DNA of 64,000 bases. Source: Caldimonas brevitalea. GTDB lineage: Bacteria; Pseudomonadota; Gammaproteobacteria; Burkholderiales; Burkholderiaceae_C. The notes below the pieces were generated by a model. The model ran no database searches. It had not been told where the DNA came from and saw only the letters and a program-made list of their open reading frames with translations. Positions 46,777-55,876 of the stretch are shown here, piece after piece. The number at the start of each line of letters is the position of its first letter. Position 1 is the stretch's first letter. A program made the position numbers and the translations under genes. The stretch spans positions 3,472,001 through 3,536,000 of the forward strand of contig NZ_CP011371.1 in the NCBI RefSeq assembly GCF_001017435.1, written 5' to 3'.

Positions 46777-47336
46777 GATTCCTGACCTCCGTCTTCTTGT
46801 GCGTTCGTCTCGGGCGCAGCGTCACCGGCGGCCGGCTGGTTGCGGCGTCGACCCTTGAAGTCGACCACCGGCACCAACCGCGCCTCACGCACTTCGTCGA
46901 GCGAAAAGTTCAAAGCTTGATCTTCCTTGCCGTCGTTGAACACGAGACGCCAGCCATCTCCCTCGGCCTCCAGCACACCGCGATATTTCTTGCGGTTCTG
47001 GAATGCCAGCTTCAGGGTGATGTCGACTTCGTGCCCGGCAAAACGCTGGTAGTCGGCCAGCTTGCGCAGCGGGCGGTCCAGACCGGGGGAGGACACTTCG
47101 AGACGCTCGTAGGGCACACCTTCGACTTCCAGTGCGTACTGGAGCTGCCGCGTGACCTTCTCGCAGTCGTCGACCGTGATGAACTCGCCGCTCGGGTCGC
47201 CCGGGACGCGATCGATAAAAACGCGCAGCAGACCGCGCGGGCTGCGCTCAGTGTCGACGAGCTCGTAACCCAAGCCCGCCACCGTGCTCTCGACCAATAC
47301 CTGCCACCCAACCTGCTGCACCACTGCCGTGTTCAA
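46773..47336 (-). CDS. rimP: Ribosome maturation factor RimP
   Basis: RimP, about 187 residues, is needed for 30S maturation. [22 protein letters not shown] and the middle [16 protein letters not shown] / [21 protein letters not shown] are diagnostic. The C-terminal tail after residue 160 is low-complexity. The start is uncertain: TTG at 47336 (weak TTAGG 7 nt upstream) or GTG codons at 47324/47321. It is the first gene of the rimP-nusA-infB-rbfA-truB-typA operon and overlaps nusA by 4 nt. A long, highly structured leader with an internal terminator precedes it. Confidence 0.94.
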   Translation of the reverse strand: MNTAVVQQVGWQVLVESTVAGLGYELVDTERSPRGLLRVFIDRVPGDPSGEFITVDDCEKVTRQLQYALEVEGVPYERLEVSSPGLDRPLRKLADYQRFAGHEVDITLKLAFQNRKKYRGVLEAEGDGWRLVFNDGKEDQALNFSLDEVREARLVPVVDFKGRRRNQPAAGDAAPETNAQEDGGQES

Positions 47337-47361
47337 CTCCGTGCCTAATGCCGTTGCTCAT

Positions 47362-47473
47362 GCCGGCGGCTGACGCCGCCGGCGCCCGCCAGCACATACC
47401 TTTGCTTCGCTTGACGACCCGCCCCCCGCCAGGAGCGGGACCCGCTCTGCGCGGGGCGCCGGCTCCGAGAGCC
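47362..47473 (-). promoter_or_regulatory. Cluster of hairpins in the rimP leader
   Basis: Three compact palindromes lie just upstream of rimP: GCCGGCGGC/GCCGCCGGC with a 4-nt loop (47362-47383), GAGCGGG/CCCGCTC (47433-47447) and GGCTC/GAGCC (47461-47473). None has a T-run. They would fold the mRNA between the leader terminator and the start codon and may affect rimP translation or RNA stability. Confidence 0.5.
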
Positions 47474-47541
47474 CGGTCGGCGCGTTCGCCTTAAGTTCAG
47501 TGTTCAGATAACCACTTGGATATCCGAATTCCCGATCAAGC

Positions 47542-47570
47542 AAAAAAAATGGGCTGGATTTCCCCGCCCA
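47542..47570 (-). terminator. Terminator-like hairpin in the rimP operon leader
   Basis: On the minus strand TGGGC pairs with GCCCA (11-nt loop), followed by eight T. No gene lies upstream on this strand and a good promoter is 26 nt before it. It therefore acts within the leader of rimP, as an attenuator that nascent transcripts must pass. Leader attenuators before rimP are known in enterobacteria; homology is not implied. Confidence 0.6.
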
Positions 47571-47595
47571 CTGACTATGACTTAGCGAAAGTCGG

Positions 47596-47624
47596 ATTGT
47601 ACTCCGGCGAACATCCCTAAGCAA
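47596..47624 (-). promoter_or_regulatory. Candidate promoter of the rimP-nusA-infB operon
   Basis: TTGCTT and TACAAT are separated by exactly 17 nt on the minus strand; the -10 matches the consensus at five of six positions. The predicted start is near 47588, giving a leader of about 250 nt to rimP. The rest of 47625-47768 should hold the fabI promoter on the plus strand; I see no clear match. Confidence 0.55.
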
Positions 47625-47768
47625 GTCCTGGGCCCGCTATTTCCTTCTGGAGCCGCAGCGTACAAGCCACGCCCCCAGGACGCCTGGCAGCCCCGGAGCC
47701 CTCCAGGCCTCACCCGGGAGCCAGTCTGCCATGCCAGAATGACGGGCTCTAGACACTGTGGAGACATT

Positions 47769-48554
47769 ATGGGATTTCTCGCAGGCAAGCGCCTCCTGAT
47801 CACCGGCCTGCTCTCGAACCGCTCGATCGCGTACGGCATTGCCAAGGCCTGCCGTCGCGAAGGCGCCGAGCTGGCATTCAGCTACGTCGGTGAGCGTTTC
47901 AAGGACCGGATCACCGAGTTCGCCCGCGAGTTCGATTCCGACCTGATTTTCGACTGCGACGTGGGCGACGATGTGCAGATCGAAGCCCTCTTCACACAGC
48001 TTCGCGAGCGCTGGCCTAGCTTCGACGGCTTTGTGCACTCGATCGGCTTCGCGCCGCGTGAAGCCATCGCCGGCGATTTCCTCGAGGGCTTGTCGCGCGA
48101 GTCCTTCCGCATCGCGCACGACATCTCGTCGTACAGCTTCCCGGCGCTCGCGAAGGCGGCCGCCCCGATGCTCAAGCCCAACGCCGCGCTGCTGACCCTC
48201 ACCTACCTCGGCGCCGAGCGCTATGTGCCCAACTACAACACGATGGGCCTGGCCAAGGCCTCGCTGGAGGCAAGCGTGCGCTACCTCGCCCACAGCCTGG
48301 GCCAGAAAGGCGTGCGGGTGAACGGCATCTCGGCCGGTCCGATCAAGACGCTGGCTGCCAGCGGCATCAAGGGCTTCGGCAAGATCCTCGACGTCGTCGA
48401 GCAGAACGCACCGTTGCGTCGCAACGTCACGATCGACGACGTGGGCAACGTCGCCGCCTTCCTGCTGTCCGATCTGGCCGCGGGCGTGACCTCGGAGATC
48501 ATGTATGTAGACGGCGGCTTCAGCCATGTGATGGCGGCGCCGGAGAGCGCCTGA
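47769..48554 (+). CDS. fabI: Enoyl-ACP reductase (NADH)
   Basis: FabI, 261 residues, reduces trans-2-enoyl-ACP in the last step of each fatty-acid elongation cycle; it is the target of triclosan-type inhibitors. The cofactor segment [17 protein letters not shown], the catalytic pair Tyr156/Lys163 in YNTMGLAK and the C-terminal [10 protein letters not shown] are typical. GGAG lies 6 nt before ATG 47769. It is a single gene ended by a strong bidirectional terminator. Confidence 0.97.
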   Translation: MGFLAGKRLLITGLLSNRSIAYGIAKACRREGAELAFSYVGERFKDRITEFAREFDSDLIFDCDVGDDVQIEALFTQLRERWPSFDGFVHSIGFAPREAIAGDFLEGLSRESFRIAHDISSYSFPALAKAAAPMLKPNAALLTLTYLGAERYVPNYNTMGLAKASLEASVRYLAHSLGQKGVRVNGISAGPIKTLAASGIKGFGKILDVVEQNAPLRRNVTIDDVGNVAAFLLSDLAAGVTSEIMYVDGGFSHVMAAPESA

Positions 48555-48621
48555 GCGAGTTCGACCGGCCCAGCGGCAGGACGCTGCCGCGGCTTTCAAA
48601 CCGCTGATCTTGTCGAGCAGC

Positions 48622-48649
48622 AAAAAGACCCGCCGCGGCGGGTCTTTTT
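48622..48649. terminator. Bidirectional intrinsic terminator
   Basis: AAAAAGACCCGCC and GGCGGGTCTTTTT form a perfect palindrome around GC, with T-runs on both strands. It ends fabI (plus) and the SHOCT protein/glk transcript (minus). Confidence 0.93.
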
Positions 48650-48670
48650 CGTGCCGGCGCGCCAGGCGCG

Positions 48671-49615
48671 TCAGAGCGTCTGCAGGATCTCGCGGCGCTT
48701 CTGCTGATATTCCTCTTCGCTGATCAGGTTCTGATCGCGCAAGCGCTTGAGCGTGCGAAGGCGCTGTTCCTGCTCCTCGTAAAAGCGCCCGTCGCGTGAC
48801 GCTGCGGGCGCCGGGGCGGGGGCCGCGGCCGGCACTGCCGGCGTAGCGGCGGGCACGGGCGCAGGCGCAGCATTCGCGGGTGCCGGGGCCACGCCGGGGG
48901 CCGGGGGCGCGGCAGGGGTGGCAGCCGCCCCAGCCGGGGCCGCGACCGGGTTGCCGGCCTGCTGCGACAGCGGGAACGACAGCCAGTCGGGCCGGCGCGC
49001 CGCGCCGGCGGACGAGGTCAGTTGGGCGGTGCCTGCCGACGCCCGTGAGCCGAACTTGAAATCGGGCAGGATGCGGCTGCCGCGGTAGGCATCGACGAAG
49101 TCGAGCCGGGTGTCGTGGACGATGACCTGCAGCCGCCCGTCCTGCACGAACAGGCGTGCGGTCACGCCGTAGGCCGTGCTGAAGATGCCCGCGCCGCGCT
49201 TCGAGGTGCTCAGCAGCAGCACGTCGTGACCTGGGCTGGCGTGCTTGAAGGCGCTCGACAGCGCCCACACCACATCCTTCAGTTCCTCGGGGTGGAACAG
49301 CGGCTCGTTTTGGCCCTTGACGCTGATGGTGATGCTGCCCAGCGATTGCGTCAGCACGTCCTGCGGCACGTTGGCGGGGTGCTGATTGGCGGCACCCGGC
49401 TCTGCCGCATCGAGTTTGACCTTGCTGAATTCACCCAGCGTCCATTCGCGGCGGCTGCTGGCCGGCGCCGCTTGCTCCTGGGTGGCCTGGCTGTTGCCCT
49501 TGTCGGACGAGCCGAACAAGAAGTCCATCACGCCCGCTCGTGCAGGCGCGGAGAACAAGACCAGGGCGGCGGCCGCAGCGCAGACGGCGGCGGCCGGATG
49601 GGGACGTTGAACCAT
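48671..49615 (-). CDS. Exported SHOCT-domain protein
   Basis: A 314-residue protein of unknown function. A signal peptide (AAVCAAAAALVLFSAPARA, cleavage near 27) is followed by a globular domain (about 85-200; LGSITISVKGQNEPLFHPEE, VIVHDTRLDFVDAYRGSRIL). A Pro/Ala linker of some 60 residues (205-275) leads to a C-terminal SHOCT motif (LRTLKRLRDQNLISEEEYQQ), a short oligomerisation or binding helix pair. GAGGAG lies 4 nt before the ATG. It follows glucokinase by 50 nt on the same strand, so they are probably co-transcribed. No enzymatic motif is visible; a cell-envelope role is only a guess. Confidence 0.75.
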   Translation of the reverse strand: MVQRPHPAAAVCAAAAALVLFSAPARAGVMDFLFGSSDKGNSQATQEQAAPASSRREWTLGEFSKVKLDAAEPGAANQHPANVPQDVLTQSLGSITISVKGQNEPLFHPEELKDVVWALSSAFKHASPGHDVLLLSTSKRGAGIFSTAYGVTARLFVQDGRLQVIVHDTRLDFVDAYRGSRILPDFKFGSRASAGTAQLTSSAGAARRPDWLSFPLSQQAGNPVAAPAGAAATPAAPPAPGVAPAPANAAPAPVPAATPAVPAAAPAPAPAASRDGRFYEEQEQRLRTLKRLRDQNLISEEEYQQKRREILQTL

Positions 49616-49665
49616 GTTGCTCCTCGTTGTGGCTCTACTGGGATGGCGACGGGGTGCGCATCGCG

Positions 49666-50613
49666 CTACGGCAGTTCATCCAACGCGCGTGCGGCGCCGA
49701 TCAAGGCCGGCGCGCGCGCCTGCACGACAAAGGTGGCGATGCCTTCGAGATACGGCCGGAACCGCCCCTTGTCTTCGAAGCGCTGCCGGAACGTCGAGCG
49801 GTCGAACCACTCGCCCAGGCGCGGAACGATACCACCACCGATGTAGACGCCACCCAGGGCGCCCAGCGTCAGCGCGATGTTGCCGGCGACGTTGCCGAGG
49901 AAACTGCAGAACAGCGCCAACGCGGTGACGCACTGGCGATTCGCGCCAACCACTGCCGCAGCCGAAATGTCGGCTGCAGTCATCGGTTGCGCCACCACAC
50001 CGTCAACGTCGCACACCGCCTGATAGAGGTTGAGCAGGCCCATCCCGGACACCGCTCGCTCTGCCGACACATGGCCGAACCGTTGGCGCAGCACCCGCAG
50101 CACCGCCTCCTCGAGATCGTCCATGGCCGCGAGGGTGGCATGGCCGCCTTCGCCGTTGATGGGGATGGCCCCGTGCCCCGCCACGGCCGGCAGCAGGCCG
50201 GACACGCCGAGGCCGGTACCCGGGCCGACCAGGCCGAGCGGCGCATGCGGCACTGCAGAACCTCCCCCGACCTGGCGGACTTCGTCGGCGCCCAACGCCG
50301 GCAGCGACAGCGCCAGCGCGGTGAAGTCGTTGATGACCAGAAAGCGGTCCATCGCCAGACGCCGCTGAACCTCGGAGATCGAGAACGACCAGTGGTGGTT
50401 GGTCATCTGCACCCGGTCACCCACCACCGGATTGGCGATGCCGATCGCACACCAGCGCGGCGAACCCAGCCGGTGATCGTCGAGGAATCGCTGCATCGCG
50501 TCCTGCAGCGTGGCGTGCTCGGCACACGCATAGGTGGTGGTGTGGAGGAGCGGCGCGCCGCGCTCGGTGATCCACGCAAAACGCGCGTTGGTGCCACCGA
50601 CGTCGCCCACCAT
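49666..50613 (-). CDS. glk: Glucokinase, catalytically intact stand-alone copy
   Basis: An ATP-dependent glucokinase of the ROK-independent Glk family, 315 residues from ATG 50613 (324 if TTG 50640 is used). The phosphate loop VGDVGGTNARFA, the catalytic aspartate in VINDFTAL (Asp96), the sugar-binding EGGH (Glu155, His158) and SAERAVSG are all intact. It should phosphorylate glucose freed by the alpha-glucosidase. Its paralogue fused to HexR (61545) has lost the catalytic Asp, so this is likely the working kinase. No good Shine-Dalgarno fits either start. It is divergent from the maltose genes, sharing a region with HexR-type sites. Confidence 0.93.
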   Translation of the reverse strand: MVGDVGGTNARFAWITERGAPLLHTTTYACAEHATLQDAMQRFLDDHRLGSPRWCAIGIANPVVGDRVQMTNHHWSFSISEVQRRLAMDRFLVINDFTALALSLPALGADEVRQVGGGSAVPHAPLGLVGPGTGLGVSGLLPAVAGHGAIPINGEGGHATLAAMDDLEEAVLRVLRQRFGHVSAERAVSGMGLLNLYQAVCDVDGVVAQPMTAADISAAAVVGANRQCVTALALFCSFLGNVAGNIALTLGALGGVYIGGGIVPRLGEWFDRSTFRQRFEDKGRFRPYLEGIATFVVQARAPALIGAARALDELP

Positions 50614-50788
50614 GCGTGGGAATGTTGTTGTTGCTTGCAATCGAACCCCGCGTGAACGGAAGGAAGGAGGATGGGTTGAAGACCTCGAGCGGCGACGCAA
50701 GAAGGCGCCGCCCGGGCCGAGCATGCCGGAGCAGCGGACGACGACGGACACCCGCAGACACCGACGACAGGCGCGACACCGCCGCTCC

Positions 50789-50803
50789 TGTAGCCAAACT
50801 ACA
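50789..50803. promoter_or_regulatory. HexR-type operator, perfect copy
   Basis: TGTAGCCAAACTACA: TGTA and TACA ends separated by 7 nt, the geometry of HexR operators known from gamma-proteobacteria (TGTAATTAAATTACA). It lies 176 nt upstream of glk. A HexR-domain protein is encoded at 61545-63482. Confidence 0.65.
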
Positions 50804-50904
50804 GCGTCATGGTAGTCAAGGGAAATGTCGATGTCCAGCCCAACCGATGTTGTTCTCCGTCGATCGTGCACTGCAACACGCGGCAAGACCCGGGTTAACC
50901 CTCG

Positions 50905-50933
50905 TTCACGCGCCGTAGTTTCGTTACTAAAGT
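50905..50933 (+). promoter_or_regulatory. Candidate promoter of the maltoporin operon
   Basis: TTCACG, 17 nt, TAAAGT: each hexamer matches consensus at four of six positions. A HexR-like element (50914-50928) sits in the spacer and another over the predicted start, as expected for a repressed promoter. The mRNA leader would be about 425 nt. Confidence 0.4.
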
Positions 50934-50977
50934 TCGCCCCGTTGGAAAACTACAGGGCCCGATGTAGTCGGGCTACT
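50914..50977. promoter_or_regulatory. Three further HexR-like elements
   Basis: CGTAGTTTCGTTACT (50914-50928), CGTTGGAAAACTACA (50940-50954) and TGTAGTCGGGCTACT (50963-50977) each match the perfect site at 50789 at one or both half-sites. Starts are 26 and 23 bp apart. Clustering of four related 15-mers in 190 bp is unlikely by chance, but the last three are imperfect. Confidence 0.5.
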
Positions 50978-51171
50978 GGTTGCTGCATAACGGAGACGGC
51001 CCTCGTGATCCCCCTGCCCTTCGTCCTAGACCCTATGCCCGGCACGTCGGGCGGCTGTGCTCGCACCGCCACGGGTCCCTGGCAGTTGTCGCGGTGCCGT
51101 ACGGCCCCGTGCTCCTCCACTGGACGGCGATCGGCCCCTTTCTCCCGGAGTTCTTCTCAAGAGAGCGAGTT

Positions 51172-51203
51172 GGCGGCGCCCCTCGGGGCGTCGCCTCTTT
51201 TTT
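51172..51203 (+). terminator. Intrinsic terminator in the maltoporin leader
   Basis: GGCGGCGCCCC and GGGGCGTCGCC form an 11-bp stem with one G-T pair and a CTCG loop, followed by TCTTTTTT on the plus strand. It is 162 nt before the maltoporin start and about 230 nt after the predicted promoter. It either attenuates the operon or ends a short separate RNA. Between 50978 and 51171 I found no convincing leader peptide. Confidence 0.75.
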
Positions 51204-51364
51204 CGACGCCTGCTGCTCGCCGCGACGGCCCGAGCCCGGTGCTGCTTTCTTGTCGTGGCGCGACGTCGCCGCGCCGCACCCCATCCCCAACCGCTGGAGC
51301 CCGAGCCTGAAGGCAGGCCGGACCCTGGCATTCACCACCCAAGCAGAAAACGAGGAGTATCCCG

Positions 51365-52672
51365 ATGAGAGGAACATTCAAGCTGTTGGCCGTCGCCGCT
51401 GCGGCAGCCAGCGCCGTGGGCGCCGCGCAGGCCCAAGGCATCGAGTTCACCGGCTATTTCCGCACCGGTGTCGGCAGTTCCGACGAGGGCAGCAAACAGG
51501 TGTGCTTCAGTGCGCCGAGCGCGGGGGCCAAGTACCGCCTGGGCAATGAGTGCGAAACCTACGGCGAGCTGGCGCTTGCGCTGCCGTTCGGCAAAAAGGA
51601 CGGCGGCGCCTGGGCCAAATACAACACGATGATCGCGACGATCGAGAAGAACGCCGCCAACACCTTCGAAAGCGTCAACGGCGGCAAGTACGACATCGCA
51701 AGCCGCCAGAACTACTTCGAAGGCGGCGGTTTCTTCGGCGAAGGCGCTTTGCGCAACGCCAAGGTCTGGGTCGGCAAGCGCTACTACAACCGGCACGACG
51801 TTCACATCAACGACTACTACTACTGGACCAACAGCGGACTGGGTGGCGGCATCGAAGATATCGCCATCGGTGCATCGACCAAGCTTGCCTTTGCCTACCA
51901 CCAAAAAGGCGACGACACCGCCGCGAACGACACCCTGAACGCCCTGAACACGCGCCGGATCTCTGCGAGGATTTATGACGTGCCGGTCAACCCGAACGGC
52001 ACGTTCGAGACGGAACTGGTCGTGCTCGACGGCGAGAGCGCGGGCGAACCGTACAAGACCAACCCGGACGCGACGCAGACCCTCGTCGGCACGGGCGAAG
52101 GCGTGGCCCTGTTCCTGCAGCACAAGCAAACCGGCATTTTGGGCGGCTACAACAAATTCGCCTTCATCTACGGCCAGGATGCGGGCGCCGGCGGCGACCC
52201 GACCGGACGCGACGCCGCGGATGTCAAAGGCAAGGAGTTCCGCCTCATCGAGCAACTCTTCATCGCCCCCGAGGGTTCGAACTGGTCCGGCCAGGGTGTG
52301 GTCGGCTACCAGCGCTTCAAGCCCGACGGCGGCGACAAGCTGACCTGGTTCACCATCGGCGTGCGTCCGCAGTACAACTTCAGCGACAACTTCAGCCTGG
52401 CGGTCGAACTCGGCCACGACCGCACGAAGGTCGACGGTGGCGGCACGGCCAATCTGACGAAGTTCACGATCGCCCCGCAACTGGCCCTCGCCCGGGGCTT
52501 CTGGTCGCGGCCGGTGTTCCGCGCCTTCGTCACCTATGCGAAGTGGAACGATGAACTGGTTGCCGCCCACGTCCGAGCCGATTCGGACGGCAAGCTGCCT
52601 TTCGAGGGCGTCTATGGCGACAAGGGCGGCAGCGGCGTGACCTACGGCCTCCAGGTAGAGGCCTGGTGGTAA
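51365..52672 (+). CDS. lamB: Maltoporin (LamB family)
   Basis: A 435-residue LamB-type outer-membrane channel. The signal peptide ends at AAQAQ (about residue 24), then GIEFTGYFRTGVGSS begins the barrel. The family hallmark RNAKVWVGKRYYNRHDVHIN is present, as is the C-terminal aromatic end (QVEAWW). It lets maltose and maltodextrins cross the outer membrane. GAGGAG lies 7 nt before the ATG. It heads the uptake operon; a MITE-like palindrome follows it before the alpha-glucosidase gene. Confidence 0.95.
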   Translation: MRGTFKLLAVAAAAASAVGAAQAQGIEFTGYFRTGVGSSDEGSKQVCFSAPSAGAKYRLGNECETYGELALALPFGKKDGGAWAKYNTMIATIEKNAANTFESVNGGKYDIASRQNYFEGGGFFGEGALRNAKVWVGKRYYNRHDVHINDYYYWTNSGLGGGIEDIAIGASTKLAFAYHQKGDDTAANDTLNALNTRRISARIYDVPVNPNGTFETELVVLDGESAGEPYKTNPDATQTLVGTGEGVALFLQHKQTGILGGYNKFAFIYGQDAGAGGDPTGRDAADVKGKEFRLIEQLFIAPEGSNWSGQGVVGYQRFKPDGGDKLTWFTIGVRPQYNFSDNFSLAVELGHDRTKVDGGGTANLTKFTIAPQLALARGFWSRPVFRAFVTYAKWNDELVAAHVRADSDGKLPFEGVYGDKGGSGVTYGLQVEAWW

Positions 52673-52697
52673 GCAGCCTTTGCTCATCGCGATGATG

Positions 52698-52863
52698 TAG
52701 TGGACTGTCACCCTGGAATGGGAGGCGAGGGACGCGCGAGACGGGGTGCGGTGCAAGGCGCAAAGCACAGCGATGCCCGTTGGCATCGCGAGCATTTGCA
52801 ACGCCGCACCGCGCCTCGTATCGCGTGGACAGCGACTTCCGATTCCAGGGTGACAGGCCACTA
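52698..52863. mobile_element. MITE-like 166-bp imperfect palindrome flanked by TA
   Basis: The outer 22 bp of each end are inverted repeats with one mismatch: TAGTGG(A)CTGTCACCC.. on the left (52698-52719) and its complement on the right (52842-52863). The inner 15 bp are perfect. The inside remains partly complementary up to a central GCGATGCC/GGCATCGC hairpin (52770-52789). Ends read TA-GTGG...CCAC-TA, the pattern left by TA-target elements of the IS630/mariner type. It has no coding capacity. In RNA it would form one long hairpin between maltoporin and the downstream operon genes. Confidence 0.6.
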
Positions 52864-52975
52864 GGGCGCACCAGGGCGGCTCCGCCGCCCTCACCGTCAT
52901 GTGCAGCGAGCCTGCACATGCCCGTGAGCTTCCCCGCCCTTCCCCTCCTCGAACCCACAACGCGTCTCGTCTCCT

Positions 52976-54661
52976 ATGGACCCGAAAGCACACAAGCAGC
53001 AGCCCATCGAAACCGCCTGGTGGCGCGGCGGCGTCATCTACCAGATCTACCCGCGCAGCTTTGCCGACAGCAATGGTGACGGTGTCGGCGACCTGCCGGG
53101 CATCATCGAGAAGCTGCCCTATGTGGCCAGCCTCGGCGTCGACGCCATCTGGATCTCGCCCTTCTTCCGCTCGCCGATGAAGGACTTCGGCTACGACATC
53201 GCCGACTACCGCGACGTCGACCCCCTGTTCGGACAGCTGGCCGATTTCGACCGCCTGATCGCCCGCGCCCACGAGCTGGGCCTGAAGGTCATGATCGACC
53301 AGGTCTTGTCGCACACCTCCGACCAACACGTCTGGTTCAAGGAAAGCCGCAAGAGCCGCACCAATCCCAAGGCCGACTGGTACGTCTGGGCCGACGCCCG
53401 TCCCGACGGCACGCCGCCGACCAACTGGCTCAGCGTGTTCGGCGGCTCGGCCTGGCAGTGGGATGCGCAGCGCCGCCAGTACTACCTGCACAACTTCCTG
53501 GCCAGCCAGCCCGACCTGAACTTCCACAGCGAAGAAGTGCAGCAGCAGGTGCTGGCCGACATCCGCTTCTGGCTGGAGCGCGGCGTCGACGGTTTCCGCT
53601 TCGACGCCTGCAACTTCCATTTCCATGACCGCAAGCTGCGCGACAACCCGCCGGCCAGCAAACGCGACACCAAGACCGTGCAGGACACCAACCCGTACGG
53701 CATGCAGGCCCACCACTACGACAAGACGCAGTTCGAGAACATCGCCTTCCTCGAAAAGATCCGCGAGCTGCTGAACGAATTCGGTGCGGCCAGCGTGGGC
53801 GAAGTCGGCGACGACAACTCGCTCGCGACGATGGCGGCCTACACCGCCAGCGGCAACAAGCTGCACATGGCCTACAGCTTCAACCTGCTGACCAGCGAAA
53901 ACACCGCCAGCTACATCCGCAGCCAGGTGGAAGAGTTGGAAGCGGCGATGGACGGCGGCTGGCCCTGCTGGTCGATCGGCAACCACGACGTGCCGCGCGT
54001 GCTGACGCGCTGGGGCGGCCCCGGCGCCAGCGCCGACTACAACAAGGTGGCGCTGGCCATGCTGCTATCGCTGCGCGGCAGCGCCTGCTGGTACCAGGGC
54101 GACGAACTGGGCCTGCCCGAGGCCGAGATCCCGTTCGAGAAGCTGCAAGACCCCTACGGCATCACCTTCTGGCCGGAGTTCAAGGGCCGCGACGGCTGCC
54201 GCACCCCGATGCCGTGGACGCATGACCTGCCCCATGCCGGCTTCAGCGGCCCGATCGCCGTCGAGCCCTGGCTGCCCGTGCCGCACGAACACGCCGAGCG
54301 CGCGGTCGACATCAGCGAAGCCGACCCCCGCTCGCCGCTGCATTTCACCCGGCGCTTCCTGGCGTGGCGCAAGGCGCAGGTCGCCCTGGTGTGCGGCGAC
54401 ATCCGCTTCTTCGACGCGCCCGAGCCGGTGCTGGCGCTGCTGCGCACCCCGGCGGCATCGGCCGGCGCGCCCGTGCTTGCCCTGTTCAACCTCGGCACGG
54501 CCCCCGTGACACTGACCCTGGACGACGCGCCCGCCACCCGCGTGATGGAAGGCCATGGCTTCGAGCCGGCGCAGTTCGGCGCGCGCAACGGCGCGACGTT
54601 CACGCTGCCGCCCTACGGCGCCTACTTCGGCGAAGTGGTCGCCACGGCCCGCCGCTCCTGA
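52976..54661 (+). CDS. Alpha-glucosidase, GH13 family
   Basis: A 561-residue cytoplasmic GH13 enzyme. The catalytic triad is Asp210 (GFRFDACNF), Glu276 (GEVGDD) and Asp338 (IGNHDVPR); the N-terminal VIYQIYPRSFADSNGDGVGD is the usual alpha-glucosidase start. It cuts glucose from maltose and maltodextrins. QPDLNFHSEEV and the WWRGGVIYQ opening fit oligo-alpha-glucosidases rather than amylases. No signal peptide. It lies in the maltose operon, 303 nt after maltoporin, with a MITE-like element between. Exact chain-length preference is not visible. Confidence 0.93.
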   Translation: MDPKAHKQQPIETAWWRGGVIYQIYPRSFADSNGDGVGDLPGIIEKLPYVASLGVDAIWISPFFRSPMKDFGYDIADYRDVDPLFGQLADFDRLIARAHELGLKVMIDQVLSHTSDQHVWFKESRKSRTNPKADWYVWADARPDGTPPTNWLSVFGGSAWQWDAQRRQYYLHNFLASQPDLNFHSEEVQQQVLADIRFWLERGVDGFRFDACNFHFHDRKLRDNPPASKRDTKTVQDTNPYGMQAHHYDKTQFENIAFLEKIRELLNEFGAASVGEVGDDNSLATMAAYTASGNKLHMAYSFNLLTSENTASYIRSQVEELEAAMDGGWPCWSIGNHDVPRVLTRWGGPGASADYNKVALAMLLSLRGSACWYQGDELGLPEAEIPFEKLQDPYGITFWPEFKGRDGCRTPMPWTHDLPHAGFSGPIAVEPWLPVPHEHAERAVDISEADPRSPLHFTRRFLAWRKAQVALVCGDIRFFDAPEPVLALLRTPAASAGAPVLALFNLGTAPVTLTLDDAPATRVMEGHGFEPAQFGARNGATFTLPPYGAYFGEVVATARRS

Positions 54662-54694
54662 CACGAACGATCGAACGCATCACCTGCAAGACCG

Positions 54695-55801
<1,107 letters not shown>

Positions 55802-55876
55802 GGCCGCGGCTTTGATGACTGCAGTCGATCCGAATTTCATCAGCGCCAAAAAGGCAATATCCAAAGGAGCAACGCT

